From: Opitutia bacterium Tous-C4FEB | GTDB taxonomy: Bacteria > Verrucomicrobiota > Verrucomicrobiia > Opitutales > Opitutaceae | DNA: 64,000 bases | Direction: 5' to 3' | Assembly: GCA_002304445.1 (NCBI GenBank) | Contig: NEVA01000004.1 | Span: 155,168-219,167 of the forward strand | Part shown: one piece after another, positions 1-8,930 of the stretch | How positions within the stretch are numbered: the first letter of the stretch is position 1 | Layout: every line of letters starts with the position of its first letter | Translations under genes and position numbers: made by a program | Notes under the pieces: model-generated | What the model was told of the DNA's origin: nothing | Databases searched by the model: none | Seen by the model: only the letters and a program-made list of their open reading frames with translations

Positions 1-943
1 GGAGGCGGGCGGGGTTACGGGTCTCGGTGGTGAACGTGTAGGTGTCGGCGCGGGCGAGGTGGATCGTGCCCTTGATCACCAAGGCGGACTTGCCGGATTT
101 CTCCATGGGCAGAAGGCTGAGGGCGTCCAAGGTACCGGTCGCAGTCGGCGGCGTGGAGTAATCGCCGAGGCCATTTTTTTCACCGGTGCGGAGTTCATAG
201 GTGAGGCCGGAGGTGGTGACGGGCGGAGTGTCGAAACGGAGGGCGGAGAGGCGGCGGATCGCGATCGGGCCATGGTCGCCCTGAATCATGATGGGGCCGC
301 GGGAAGCCTCGGGTCCGGTTTCAAAGAGCGCGCTGCGGGTCGGGCCGGTGACCTCGACGTTTTCGTGGATCAGAAAATCGTTGAGGAGGACCCGGACGAA
401 CTTGGCGTTGGCGATTTTTTTGCCGTCGGCATCAAAGCGCGGGGCGCGAAATTCTACCCGAAGATTTTGCCAAAGGCCGGGCGCGCGGGAGGCGTTGGCG
501 CGGGGCGCGAAGCCGTCGTAGCTCTCCTTGCCCTTGCCGCGGGCGGCGTCCCAGCGGTGATAGATGGCGCCGCAGTCGATGTCTTGCGGAACCTTTTTCC
601 CCCAGCTGTCGAAGAGCTGAATCTCGTAGCGACCCATGAGGTAGACACCGGAGTTGGAGCCGGGGGTGAGCAGGAAATCGAGTTCGAGCTCGAGATCGCC
701 ATGGTCCCAGGCGGTGACGAGGTGGGCGCGGTTTTCCTTGGTGGTATTGTTGACGAGGATGCCGTCGCCCGGGAGTCCGATGAGTTTCTTTTCGATGCGC
801 GGATCGCCCCCGAGGCCGGATGCGACCTGCCAATTTGCGCCGAGCGGTTTGAAATCGTCGGCGACCGAAGGCCGCGGCGTTTGGGCCGGGAGACTGCAAG
901 CGAGGAAGAGGCCGGCGACCAGGCTGAGGGATGAAATCTTCAT
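1..943 (-). CDS. DUF1080 (3-keto-disaccharide hydrolase-like) secreted protein, 3' end outside window
   Basis: Partial gene: the frame is open from an ATG at 943 to the left edge, so the C-terminus is missing. It begins with a signal peptide (MKISSLSLVAGLFLACSLPA). Residues about 25-235 look like a DUF1080 concanavalin-like fold, with the typical segments GSNSGVYLMGRYEIQLFDSW and CGAIYH. From about residue 245 a PA14-like carbohydrate-binding segment starts (GLTYELRTGEKNGLGDY). Such proteins are abundant in Verrucomicrobiota and Planctomycetes and act outside the cytoplasm on sugar derivatives; the exact substrate cannot be read here. It lies 90 bases downstream of a secreted esterase on the same strand and may be co-transcribed with it. 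Confidence 0.85.
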   Translation of the reverse strand, partial: MKISSLSLVAGLFLACSLPAQTPRPSVADDFKPLGANWQVASGLGGDPRIEKKLIGLPGDGILVNNTTKENRAHLVTAWDHGDLELELDFLLTPGSNSGVYLMGRYEIQLFDSWGKKVPQDIDCGAIYHRWDAARGKGKESYDGFAPRANASRAPGLWQNLRVEFRAPRFDADGKKIANAKFVRVLLNDFLIHENVEVTGPTRSALFETGPEASRGPIMIQGDHGPIAIRRLSALRFDTPPVTTSGLTYELRTGEKNGLGDYSTPPTATGTLDALSLLPMEKSGKSALVIKGTIHLARADTYTFTTETRNPARL

Positions 944-1033
944 GGGGAAAAGGGAGTAAACAAGGGGAACGAAGCGACGGCGCCGGGCAAACCTTTACCC
1001 GGAGACGTCGAAATTAAACACGAACGGTCGGTA

Positions 1034-2143
1034 CTACTTTAGCGTTGAGTCGAAGAGCCGGTAGGCGGTCTCGCGTTGGGCGTCGGGGAAGTCGTGCTCG
1101 CTGTCGGGGTGGGCAACGGTGAGCCGGGCGGCGGCGTTGAACAGCGCGTAAACGTCGCGCGCGGAAGCGACGACGCGCTCGACGGAGGACCACTGGAAAT
1201 TGGAATCGCGGAGCGGAGCGCTCACGAAGACGGGGCGGGGGGCGAGGGCGCCGAGGATCTCGTGGAAGTCGAAGGGGATGTCGGCGAGGCGGCTGGCGTA
1301 GTTGAGCAGGCGCGGCATGTAGCGCTCTTGGCACCAGCCCTTCTCGGGCGCCCAGACGGCGGGTTTCCCGCCATAGTAATCGAGGTAGGAATCGAAGCCG
1401 CAGCTGGAAACGATGGCGGAGATGCGTGGTTCGAAGACGGCGGTGTAAAGGGCGTTGTGGCCGCCGAGCGAGTGCCCGATGGCGCCGAAGCCGGCGGAGG
1501 TTTTCACAAACGGAAGCGACTCCAACAGGTCGAGGGCGCGGCTGTTGTCCCAGATGGCTTTCATGGTGCCACTGGCGTAGCCGAGGCCCTTGAGGTCGGG
1601 CGTGTAGTTGGCGAGATGCGGGTAGGCGGGCGCGATCGCGACGTAGCCGCGGGCGGCGAGTTCGCTGGCGTATTGACGGTTGGGTTTTCCGCCGAGACCG
1701 ACGACGACACCGGCGCCGGCGGTTTGGTCGGTGGGGTGGAGGCAGAGAACAGCGGGAAACGTGCGCGCGGTGGCGGCGTCGGCGACGAGCGCGGCTTTTG
1801 GGATACAGAGAAAGGCGGGAGTCCGGCTACCGGGTTCGGATTGGTAGGTGATGCGGCGGATGACGTAGGTACCGCGGTCAATTTCCTCTTCGACGCGCAC
1901 GTCGAGCGCCACGCGTTTGGCTGAGGTCGCGCCGGGAAAGGATCCCATCACGGTTTCCATGCCGCGCACGATCTCCGCGCGGCGCTGTTGCCAATCGGCC
2001 GGGGTGCGCACGGGGGCAGAAGCACCCGAAGCATCGCGAACCAGCAGCAGCTGGTCGCGCGGCAGACGCGGTGGCTCGACGGCGGCGGCGAAGGACACGA
2101 AGGCGAAAGCGGTGAGGACGAGTTGCGGAAAGGGGAAACGCAT
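1034..2143 (-). CDS. Secreted alpha/beta hydrolase (acetyl-xylan-esterase-like)
   Basis: 369-residue protein with an N-terminal signal peptide (to about residue 20). The nucleophile elbow GHSLGG is at 223-228 (Ser225). Histidine in the C-terminal SEHDFP motif is the likely catalytic His, and a DSNFQW segment follows strand 7 where the acid usually lies. The fold and the oxyanion-like segment LCLHPTDQ resemble large secreted esterases/dienelactone hydrolases used on acetylated or uronate-bearing polysaccharides. It sits between the ribose-type ABC genes and the DUF1080 gene on the same strand. The substrate is inferred only from context. Confidence 0.85.
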   Translation of the reverse strand: MRFPFPQLVLTAFAFVSFAAAVEPPRLPRDQLLLVRDASGASAPVRTPADWQQRRAEIVRGMETVMGSFPGATSAKRVALDVRVEEEIDRGTYVIRRITYQSEPGSRTPAFLCIPKAALVADAATARTFPAVLCLHPTDQTAGAGVVVGLGGKPNRQYASELAARGYVAIAPAYPHLANYTPDLKGLGYASGTMKAIWDNSRALDLLESLPFVKTSAGFGAIGHSLGGHNALYTAVFEPRISAIVSSCGFDSYLDYYGGKPAVWAPEKGWCQERYMPRLLNYASRLADIPFDFHEILGALAPRPVFVSAPLRDSNFQWSSVERVVASARDVYALFNAAARLTVAHPDSEHDFPDAQRETAYRLFDSTLK

Positions 2144-2351
2144 GGGTGGGGGGGGGCGGGGCGCGCGACGATCGGTTGCGCTGGCTGGAACGCATAAGCG
2201 CGGTCAGGACCGGTGGCGGAGTCAAGCCAGCGGGCCGGGTGAGGATCGATAAGTGGCACGGGTGACTCGCCTGAGCGTATCGCAGGGCGAGGTCTCCGAC
2301 CCTCCCTTCCCGCCAGACAAAAACCGATCGGGGCAAAGCCCGATCAGGTGG

Positions 2352-2373
2352 AGCCCGATGTCGCCATCGGGCT
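2352..2373 (-). terminator. Hairpin downstream of the sugar ABC ATPase gene
   Basis: Perfect 9-base inverted repeat AGCCCGATG / CATCGGGCT with a TCGC loop, 56 bases past the stop of the ATPase gene. No T-run follows, so it may be a transcript-end or processing hairpin rather than a strong intrinsic terminator. A second 7-bp hairpin (GATCGGG / CCCGATC, 2326-2345) lies next to it. The same 9-bp stem recurs in the terminator at 11594-11619. The rest of the 2144-2428 gap shows nothing clear. Confidence 0.4.
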
Positions 2374-2428
2374 TCCGCCGATGTCCGGCTCCGTCGTGAC
2401 CTGAGCGCCCCGCCCAAGTTCCATAAGC

Positions 2429-3922
2429 TCAGGCGGCGGCGGGGAAGCCGGCCATCAATTGCATGAGGGCCGCTTCGCTGAAGGCAGCGTGGGGGAGTTC
2501 GCCCGCGAGCGCGCCTTGACGCATGACCAGAATCCGCCGGCAGAGGCCGATCAATTCGGGAAGCTCGGAGGACACGACGAGGAGCGCTTTGCCCTCGCAG
2601 GCGAGCTCGTCGAGCAATTGGTAAATCTCGGCCTTCGCGCCGACGTCGACCCCGCGCGTGGGTTCGTCGATGAGGAGCACGTCGCAGTCCCGGGCGAGCC
2701 ATTTGGCGAGGGCGATCTTTTGTTGATTACCGCCGCTGAGGCCGGCCGTGATCGTTTCCATCGAGGGGGTTTTTACGCGGAGGCGCGTGGCATAGCGCGC
2801 GGTGAGGGTCGCTTCGGCGGCGCGCCGGACAAAACCGAAGCGCGTGAGCAACGGCAGCGCGGCGAGGGCGGTGTTTTCGCGGCAGTTCAGTCCGAGGACG
2901 AGACCTTGGCGCTTCCGATCTTCCGGGACGAGTCCGAGGCCGGCGGCAAGGGCTTGTTCGACGGAGCCGAGGGCAAGCGGGCGGTCGTTGATGCGGACCT
3001 CGCCGGTGGCGGCTGGATCAAGGCCGAAGAGGGCTTGCACTACTTCGCTGCGACCGGCGCCGACAATGCCGGCCAGACCGACGATTTCGCCGGCGCGGAC
3101 CGAAAGCGGAATGTTGGTGAAATGGCCCGGCGACGTGAGGGCGGTTGCGCTCAATCGGACCGGGCCGAGTTCGCGGGTGAGATGGGCGGGCGTGTGGGCG
3201 CGGAGTTCGCGGCCGATCATTTGGGTGACGACGCGGGCCGGCGTGGTCGAGGTGATGGCCTCGGTGGCGATATGGCGGCCATCGCGGAGGACGGTGATAT
3301 GATCGCAGAGGGCGAAGAGCTCCTCGAGGCGATGCGACACATAGATGAGGGTGAGGCCGCGGGCCTTCAGCTCGCGGACGAGGCGGAAAAGATCGGCGGT
3401 CTCGGCGGCGGAGAGCGAGCTCGTGGGCTCGTCCATCACGATGATCTGCGCGCCGGTGCCGACGGCGGCGGCGATCTGAACGAGTTGTTCGCGACCAGTG
3501 GAAAGGGTGCCGATCGGAATGTCGGGATCGATGTCGGCGCCGACGGCGGCGAGCAAGGCGCGGGCGCGGGCGCGGAGGGCGGAGCGGTCGATAAAGCCGC
3601 GGCGACGAGGAAAGTCTCCGAGGCAGAGGTTTTCGGCGACCGAGAGGTTGGGGCAGAACGCGAGTTCTTGGTGGACCATCGCGATGCCGAGTTCGCGGGC
3701 GGCGAGCGGGGTGGTGGGTGCAACCGGCCGGCCGTCGATGAAGATCTGGCCGGAATCGGCGGTGTAAACGCCGGCGAGGATTTTCCCGAGGGTGCTTTTG
3801 CCGGCGCCGTTTTCACCGATGAGCGCGTGGCAGGTGCCGCGCTCGACGGTGAGGGAGACGCCGTCGAGCGCGAGGACGCCAGGGAAGCGCTTGGTGATCT
3901 GGCGGAACTCTAGGAAGGGCAC
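2429..3922 (-). CDS. Sugar ABC transporter ATP-binding protein, RbsA/MglA type
   Basis: 497 residues with the two-cassette architecture of CUT2 sugar importers. Cassette 1 has Walker A GENGAGKS (36-43), a degenerate signature STGREQ (141-146) and Walker B IVMDEP (161-166). Cassette 2 has the family-typical degenerate P-loop GIVGAGRSE (285-293), VPEDRKRQG (332-340), signature LSGGNQQK (395-402) and Walker B LLIDEP (416-421). It energises the permease encoded upstream (5032-6144) with the binding protein at 4007-4963. The transported sugar cannot be determined from this subunit. ATG start at 3922. Confidence 0.95.
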   Translation of the reverse strand: MPFLEFRQITKRFPGVLALDGVSLTVERGTCHALIGENGAGKSTLGKILAGVYTADSGQIFIDGRPVAPTTPLAARELGIAMVHQELAFCPNLSVAENLCLGDFPRRRGFIDRSALRARARALLAAVGADIDPDIPIGTLSTGREQLVQIAAAVGTGAQIIVMDEPTSSLSAAETADLFRLVRELKARGLTLIYVSHRLEELFALCDHITVLRDGRHIATEAITSTTPARVVTQMIGRELRAHTPAHLTRELGPVRLSATALTSPGHFTNIPLSVRAGEIVGLAGIVGAGRSEVVQALFGLDPAATGEVRINDRPLALGSVEQALAAGLGLVPEDRKRQGLVLGLNCRENTALAALPLLTRFGFVRRAAEATLTARYATRLRVKTPSMETITAGLSGGNQQKIALAKWLARDCDVLLIDEPTRGVDVGAKAEIYQLLDELACEGKALLVVSSELPELIGLCRRILVMRQGALAGELPHAAFSEAALMQLMAGFPAAA

Positions 3923-3976
3923 GGGGCCAAGGGTGAATCGGAGGCAGGCCGGTGGTGGCCGGCCGTGCGCCCAAAG

Positions 3977-4001
3977 AGGGCGGGTCGGAGGCCCGGCCCT
4001 A
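3977..4001. repeat. Small dispersed element AGGGCGGG-N10-GGCCCTA, copy 1
   Basis: 25 bases bounded by AGGGCGGG and GGCCCTA, five bases beyond the stop codon of the sugar-binding protein. A second 25-base element with the same ends lies at 6261-6285, at the stop of another binding-protein gene. The start of this copy (AGGGCGGGTC) also recurs in the hairpin at 63397-63428. GGGC/GCCC can pair within each copy, so transcripts could form a short 3' hairpin. Confidence 0.35.
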
Positions 4002-4006
4002 GGTTT

Positions 4007-4963
4007 TTACTTCGGGAGCCACTTGTCCCAGTTTTTGGCGAAGGCGTCCACGTTGTCTTTGGTCACGGGGATGAGGGCGCTGATGTCTTTGACGGCGACC
4101 GGGTCTTTCTTGAGGACGATTTTGTTAATGAGGTGCTCGACGGATTTGTAGCCCCACTCGTAGCACTGTTGCGCAAGGAGCACGGGGACGTGGCCGCTGC
4201 GGATGTAGGCGAGCTGCGCGGGCAGAGCGTCGACGGCGACGCACTTGACGGTGCCGGGTTGCCACTTGAGGGCGTTCTCGGTGAACAGCGGCCAGCCACC
4301 GATCATGGCCCAGCCGGTGATGTCGGGGTTGGCCTGCATGACCTGCTCGACCTTGGCGGCGGCGTCCTGCGCGGTCTCTTTGTGATAATAAGCGTCGCGA
4401 ATCGTGATGCCCGGATACTTTTTGGCGGCCTCGCGCACGCCTCGGACGCGGATCTGGAGGTTCGGGGCATTTTGGTTGCCGGCAAGGATGGCGACGACGC
4501 CACGGCCGTTCATGATTTTGGCGAGTTCGTCCATGACTTGGGCGCCGCAAAGCAGGTCGTCGACACCGTAAGTGACGAAGCGCTTGGAAGCGGGGGCATC
4601 GGAGTCGAAGGTGGCGACGGGCACGCCGTTTTTGACGGCGGAGTTAATGGCGTCGGTCAGTTTGTTGGCGTCGGAGCAAGCGACGGCAATGCCCTCGGCG
4701 CCGGTGAGGACGAGTTGCTCGATGGCCTCGGCCTGTTTCTGGGCGTCTTCCTCGTTGGGGGTACGCCAGTCGATCTTGATGGTCAGTTTGTGTTTGGCGC
4801 CGAGTTCCTTGGCGGCGTCAACCGCACCGACGCGGGCGGCTTGGAAGACGGGGTTGCCTTGGGATTTGGCGACGAGACCGATGGTGATGGTGCGGGATTT
4901 TTCGGCGGCTTGGGCTACCGAGGCGAACGCGAGGGCGAGAGCGGCGAGGAGGATTTTCTGCAT
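4007..4963 (-). CDS. Sugar ABC transporter substrate-binding protein (RbsB-like)
   Basis: 318 residues with a Sec signal peptide (MQKILLAALALAFASVAQA). The mature part is a type I periplasmic-binding fold: ITIGLVAKSQGNPVFQAARV at the N-terminus, then QLVLTGAEGIAVACSD, VPVATFDSD and a late GGWPLFTEN / CVAVDALP pair. These match ribose/xylose/inositol-type receptors of CUT2 systems. It binds a sugar in the periplasm and delivers it to the permease encoded just upstream on the same strand (69-base gap). Ligand unknown; the neighbouring esterase and DUF1080 genes suggest a sugar released from plant or algal glycans. Confidence 0.93.
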   Translation of the reverse strand: MQKILLAALALAFASVAQAAEKSRTITIGLVAKSQGNPVFQAARVGAVDAAKELGAKHKLTIKIDWRTPNEEDAQKQAEAIEQLVLTGAEGIAVACSDANKLTDAINSAVKNGVPVATFDSDAPASKRFVTYGVDDLLCGAQVMDELAKIMNGRGVVAILAGNQNAPNLQIRVRGVREAAKKYPGITIRDAYYHKETAQDAAAKVEQVMQANPDITGWAMIGGWPLFTENALKWQPGTVKCVAVDALPAQLAYIRSGHVPVLLAQQCYEWGYKSVEHLINKIVLKKDPVAVKDISALIPVTKDNVDAFAKNWDKWLPK

Positions 4964-5031
4964 GGGAGGGGGAAGTTTTGAACGAGGAAAAAGGGGGGAA
5001 CGAGGGCGACAGGGGCCAGGTTTTTTGGAAA

Positions 5032-6144
5032 TCAGGCGGCGGCGGTGAGGCGGCGTTTGGCGAGCCAGGTGTTAAGGTTGTCGAGGACGACGGCGAAGAT
5101 GACGACGGAACCGATGATGATCTGGCTGTAGTTTTGGTTGATGCCAAGGATGACGATGCCGCTGGAAATCATTTGGATGATCAGTGCGCCGAGGACAACC
5201 CCGAGAGCGGAGCCTCGGCCGCCGTTGAGACTGGCGCCGCCGACGACGGCAGCGGCAATGACGTTGAGCTCGTAGCCTTGGCCGTCGCCGGAGGTGGCCG
5301 CGCCGTAGTAACCGATCGAGAGCAGGGCGGCGATGCCCGCGCACAGGCCGGAGATGACGTAGACGCCCAGTTTGACCCGCTCGACGCGGATACCGGAGAA
5401 ACGCGCGGCGAGCTCGTTGCCGCCGATGGCGTAGACGCGTCGGCCGGCTGCGAGGCGAGAGAGAAAGATCCAGCCGACGAAAAGCACGACGAGCATCGTG
5501 GCGAGGGGAACCACCCCGAGGCCGTCGCCGACTTCGAAGCGCACAAACTCGCGAAATGCCGCGGGAAAACTGCCGATAGATTGACCTTCGGTGATGACGA
5601 AGGCGATGCCGCGGTAGATCGCCATGCCGCCGAGCGTGATGATAAACGGGTGCACGCGGAGCGCGACGATGAGACTGCCGGAGGCGAGGCCGCAAAGCGC
5701 GGCGATCCCGAGACAAGTGCCGGTCCCGAGCAAAATTCCGAGGATGGGCGAACTCGCGGCGGGTCCTTCCGCGCCGAAGTGACGGAGCACAAGGGCACCG
5801 GCGACCGAGGCAAGAGCGTAGATGGATCCGACGGTGAGATCGATGCCCCCGGAGATGATCACGAGCGCCATGCCGACGGCCATGATGGCGATGAACGAGG
5901 TGTCTTTGGCGAGTTGCGCGAGATTCTGGGCGTTGAGAAATTTGTTTTTCTCGATCGTGAGCGGCACCCGTTCGCCGGCTGCATCGGTGGTGTAAACGCG
6001 TGCGCGGGTACCGTCGGCAGCGCGTTCAAAAACAGGAGTGCGCACGGTGCCGGCGAAGGCGGTGAGGAGGGCGCCGAGGGCAAGGATGACGAGGAGCAGG
6101 CCGCTTTCTTGAAAACGAAAGAGAGCGCGAAGACGGGCGGGCAT
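5032..6144 (-). CDS. Sugar ABC transporter permease (RbsC-like)
   Basis: 370 residues from the ATG at 6144; an in-frame TTG at 6174 would add ten residues but is less likely. Multiple hydrophobic helices and the family signature VGMALVIISGGIDLTVGS are clear, followed by GLASGSLIVALRVHPFIITL and GGASLNGGRGSALGV near the end. An insert of about 40 polar residues after the first helix (around VFERAADGTRARVYTTD) is predicted to be periplasmic and is longer than in E. coli RbsC. First gene of the binding-protein/ATPase set on the minus strand. Confidence 0.93.
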   Translation of the reverse strand: MPARLRALFRFQESGLLLVILALGALLTAFAGTVRTPVFERAADGTRARVYTTDAAGERVPLTIEKNKFLNAQNLAQLAKDTSFIAIMAVGMALVIISGGIDLTVGSIYALASVAGALVLRHFGAEGPAASSPILGILLGTGTCLGIAALCGLASGSLIVALRVHPFIITLGGMAIYRGIAFVITEGQSIGSFPAAFREFVRFEVGDGLGVVPLATMLVVLFVGWIFLSRLAAGRRVYAIGGNELAARFSGIRVERVKLGVYVISGLCAGIAALLSIGYYGAATSGDGQGYELNVIAAAVVGGASLNGGRGSALGVVLGALIIQMISSGIVILGINQNYSQIIIGSVVIFAVVLDNLNTWLAKRRLTAAA

Positions 6145-6260
6145 GGGGAAGGCGCCGATTAGGTAGGAGCCCAACGCGAGATGGAAACCACGAAATACGC
6201 CCGGCGTGAAACGTGGGTGTGGTTGTGAACAATGCCCGCCCGATTAGGGACGGACAGGGA

Positions 6261-6285
6261 AGGGCGGGGCCGCGCTGTGGCCCTA
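6261..6285. repeat. Small dispersed element AGGGCGGG-N10-GGCCCTA, copy 2
   Basis: Shares both ends and 17 of 25 positions with the copy at 3977-4001. Here the final CTA is itself the stop codon (TAG on the minus strand) of the NMT1-type binding-protein gene. The placement at a gene end in both copies suggests a role in 3' end formation. Only three related sites were found in the window, so the family is small here. Confidence 0.33.
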
Positions 6286-7287
6286 CTTGGAAGACGGAAG
6301 GAATTCGGTGGTCATCGCTTGGGCGGGGGTGACTTTGCCCTTGGCGAGCAGACCGATCTCTTCGAGTTGGGTAATCTGGGTGGCGAAGCGGCTGGCGGAG
6401 AGTTGACCGATATTGGTAAGGCCGCCGTCGTCGTCCCGGCCGGTGACGAGCTTCTCATCGAGAATCAGTTGGCGGGAGGCCAGCGCGAACGTGTCATCGA
6501 TGGATGAGTTGGTGAGTTTCATGGCCGCGTGGGCGGCGGTGGGATCGCCTTCGAGGTAGTCGCGCCAGCCTTTCACATAGGCGCGCATGAACGCGCGAAG
6601 CGCTTCGGGGTTTTCGCGGGCAAATTTGCGATTGGTGAAAAGAACCGCGTAAGCGCGGAAGCCGGCGTCCCACGAGGAAAGGAAGCGGGGTTTGGCGCCG
6701 CCGGCTTTTTCGATGAAGTAGGGCTCCGCGATAAAATAGCCCTGTTGGATCGCCTCCTTATCGCCGAGGAAGGCGGCGACCGAAAAACTCTGCGGGACCA
6801 CATTCACGGTGACGCCGTATTTCTTTTTCAGGAGGGCGAGAAACGTCCACTCGGGGCGGGCGATGACGGTTTTGCCCTGGAGGTCTTCGAAGCGGCGAAC
6901 GGAGCTGGAAGGGTTGATGAGCAGGCCGGAAGGGTCGTCTTGGAAGACGGCGGCGACGGAGAGCAAGGGCAGGCCGACGGCGATTTTTTGGAGGATGTCG
7001 GTGCTGTCGCCTTGGCCGAGCTGCGCTTGGTTGGTGGCGATTTTTTGGGTGACGAAGGCGTTGGGTCCGCCCGGGACAATCGTGACGTCGAGGCCCTCGG
7101 CCGCGAAGAAGCCGCGGACTTGGGCCTGATAAATGCCGCCGTGCTGGGGTTCGGCGACCCAGTCCAGTTGCAAGGTGATTTTCGTGAGCGGTTTCTTCGC
7201 GGCGGAGGCCGGCGTCGCGGCTTGGGCGGTGGCGACGGACACAAGGGCCGTGGTGAGGACGACGAGGGTGTGCAGGAGCGGTTTCAT
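6283..7287 (-). CDS. ABC transporter substrate-binding protein, NMT1/THI5-like
   Basis: 334 residues. The frame is open further upstream, but the ATG at 7287 begins a convincing signal peptide (MKPLLHTLVVLTTALVSVA). The mature part starts with KITLQLDWVAEPQHGGIYQA, the classic start of NMT1/ThiY/TauA/SsuA receptors, followed by FFAAEGLDVTIVPGGPN and SFSVAAFLGDKEAIQQGYF. Related receptors bind pyrimidine thiamine precursors, taurine, alkanesulfonates or nitrate. No TPP riboswitch consensus was found upstream, so a thiamine role is not specially supported. Last gene of the importer set, 22 bases after the permease. Confidence 0.92.
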   Translation of the reverse strand: MKPLLHTLVVLTTALVSVATAQAATPASAAKKPLTKITLQLDWVAEPQHGGIYQAQVRGFFAAEGLDVTIVPGGPNAFVTQKIATNQAQLGQGDSTDILQKIAVGLPLLSVAAVFQDDPSGLLINPSSSVRRFEDLQGKTVIARPEWTFLALLKKKYGVTVNVVPQSFSVAAFLGDKEAIQQGYFIAEPYFIEKAGGAKPRFLSSWDAGFRAYAVLFTNRKFARENPEALRAFMRAYVKGWRDYLEGDPTAAHAAMKLTNSSIDDTFALASRQLILDEKLVTGRDDDGGLTNIGQLSASRFATQITQLEEIGLLAKGKVTPAQAMTTEFLPSSK

Positions 7288-7309
7288 GAGCGGGAAAATT
7301 ACGGGCGGT

Positions 7310-8104
7310 TCAGGTGTCGGCGCGGTCGTAGGAGTCATGCCATTTGCGGAGGGAGAGCCAACTGAGCGAAAGCACGCCGGCGACAAAGATAAAGCCGAGC
7401 GCGCAACACACCGCGGCGGTGGCGAAGAGCGCGGGATATTTCGCCTGGCTGCTGTAGATGATCGTTTGGAAACCGAGGCCGCCGCCGTCGCCGGCGGAGC
7501 TGCCGGCGGTGTAGTCGCCGACGAGGGCACCGATGGGTGCAAGCGTCGCGGCGATGCGCAGACCGGTAAAAAAATACGGCAGTGCGGCCGGGATGCGGAG
7601 CCGGCGGATTTCCTGGAACTTGGTGGCTCGGTAAAGTTGGAAGAGCTCGACGAGATTGCGGTCGGTGGAGACGAGCCCCTGGGTCGTGTTCACCGCGAGC
7701 GGGAAAAAGCAGATGAGGAACGTGATGATCGTGACGCTCTGCAGGCCGGCGCCGACCCAAAGCACGAGGATGGGCGCAAAAACGATGATCGGCGTCATCT
7801 GCAGGAGCATGAGGTAGGGATAAAAAGTCACCCGCACGAGCGGCGAAAGGGAGAGCAGCAGTGAAAGCAAAAAGCTGACCACGACGGCGGCGAGAAATCC
7901 GAGGGTGGCGCCGGCGGCGGTGTTGAGGGTGGCGCGCCAGAGCTCGTCGCCATGGTCGCGGAAGGCGGCGAGGACCTCGGTGGGCGCGGGAAGCAGGAAA
8001 CGGAAATCGTCGGAGAGCGACGCACGGACGAAGATCCAGATCGCGACGAAGAGCGCACCGGCGAAGGCCGGGAGTAAAATGGTGAGGAAACGACGGGGCG
8101 GCAT
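7310..8104 (-). CDS. ABC transporter permease, TauC/SsuC type
   Basis: 264 residues with about six membrane helices. The EAA-loop region is recognisable around ELFQLYRATKFQEIRRLRIP followed by ALPYFFTGLRIAATLAPIGA, the coupling motif that contacts the ATPase. It lies 13 bases downstream of the ATPase gene and 22 bases upstream of the binding protein, consistent with one transcript. Substrate is that of the NMT1-like receptor and is not known. Confidence 0.92.
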   Translation of the reverse strand: MPPRRFLTILLPAFAGALFVAIWIFVRASLSDDFRFLLPAPTEVLAAFRDHGDELWRATLNTAAGATLGFLAAVVVSFLLSLLLSLSPLVRVTFYPYLMLLQMTPIIVFAPILVLWVGAGLQSVTIITFLICFFPLAVNTTQGLVSTDRNLVELFQLYRATKFQEIRRLRIPAALPYFFTGLRIAATLAPIGALVGDYTAGSSAGDGGGLGFQTIIYSSQAKYPALFATAAVCCALGFIFVAGVLSLSWLSLRKWHDSYDRADT

Positions 8105-8117
8105 CGGCGGTGGGAGC

Positions 8118-8930
8118 TCAGGTGGCGACGGTGTCCTCGACCGAGCGGAGGAGTTGCGAAGCCTCGTCCACCAGCGCGTGGTAGGCGGGATCGCGGCGCG
8201 TGGCGGGCGTGCGCGGATAGGGCAAATCGACGCGGATCTCGCGGTGAAGCCGGCCCGGGTTGGCGGACATCACGACGATGCGGTTCGACAGAAACACGGC
8301 CTCGGCGACCGAGTGGGTCACAAAAAAAGCGGTCCAGCTCTGGCGCTCGCGGATGGCGAGCAGTTCTTCGTTGAGGCGGTCCCGGGTCATTTCGTCGAGG
8401 GCGCCGAACGGTTCATCGAGCAGCAGAATCTGCGGAGAAAGCACGAGGGCTCGGGCGATGGAGACGCGCATCTTTTGACCGCCGGAAAGTTGGCGCGGAT
8501 AATAGGCGGCGCGCGGTTCGAGGCCGACGAGGGCGAGAGCGGTGCGCACGAGTTCGGCGCGGCGATCGGGCGGCGTGGCGCGGAGCTCGAGCGGAAGGGC
8601 GACGTTGGCGGCGACAGTGAGCCACGGCAGCAGAGTGGGTTCTTGAAAGACGTAAGCGAGTTCGTCGCCGGTCGAGGCGCGTTCGGGTGTGGCGGCGCGG
8701 CCGCCGAGCAGCAGGGCACCGGCCGTGACGGGGCTGAGGCCGGCGATGAGTTTGAGCAGGGTCGATTTGCCGCAACCGCTGGGGCCGATCAGGGCGATGA
8801 AATCGCCCGGTGCGGCAGCAAGACTGAAGGCGTCGAGGATGACCGGGCCGGCGCCATAGCGTTTTTCGACTGCGCGGAATTCAACGGCAGGCGGGACGTT
8901 TTTGGCGGATGAGCTGGCGGTGGAGGACAC
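8118..8930 (-). CDS. ABC transporter ATP-binding protein, TauB/SsuB type
   Basis: 270 residues. Walker A GPSGCGKST (49-57), Q-loop in VFQEPTLLPW, signature LSGGQ (148-152), Walker B LLLDEP (169-174) and the switch His206 in FVTHSVAEA are all present, so the protein should be an active ATPase. The family pairs with TauC/SsuC permeases and NMT1-type receptors, which follow immediately on the same strand. The 170-base region upstream carries the palindrome at 9028-9045. Confidence 0.94.
   Translation of the reverse strand: MSSTASSSAKNVPPAVEFRAVEKRYGAGPVILDAFSLAAAPGDFIALIGPSGCGKSTLLKLIAGLSPVTAGALLLGGRAATPERASTGDELAYVFQEPTLLPWLTVAANVALPLELRATPPDRRAELVRTALALVGLEPRAAYYPRQLSGGQKMRVSIARALVLSPQILLLDEPFGALDEMTRDRLNEELLAIRERQSWTAFFVTHSVAEAVFLSNRIVVMSANPGRLHREIRVDLPYPRTPATRRDPAYHALVDEASQLLRSVEDTVAT

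Noticed and set aside
59..934. 291-codon plus-strand open frame, and many similar long frames opposite real genes (e.g. 2459-3913, 15109-16434, 40860-43436)
   Set aside because: They lie antisense to well-supported genes, have low-complexity Gly/Ala/Glu-rich products and no family motifs; they are by-products of GC-rich codon use.
7288..7542. 85-codon N-terminal extension of the NMT1-type binding protein
   Set aside because: It overlaps the permease gene; the signal peptide begins at the ATG at 7287.
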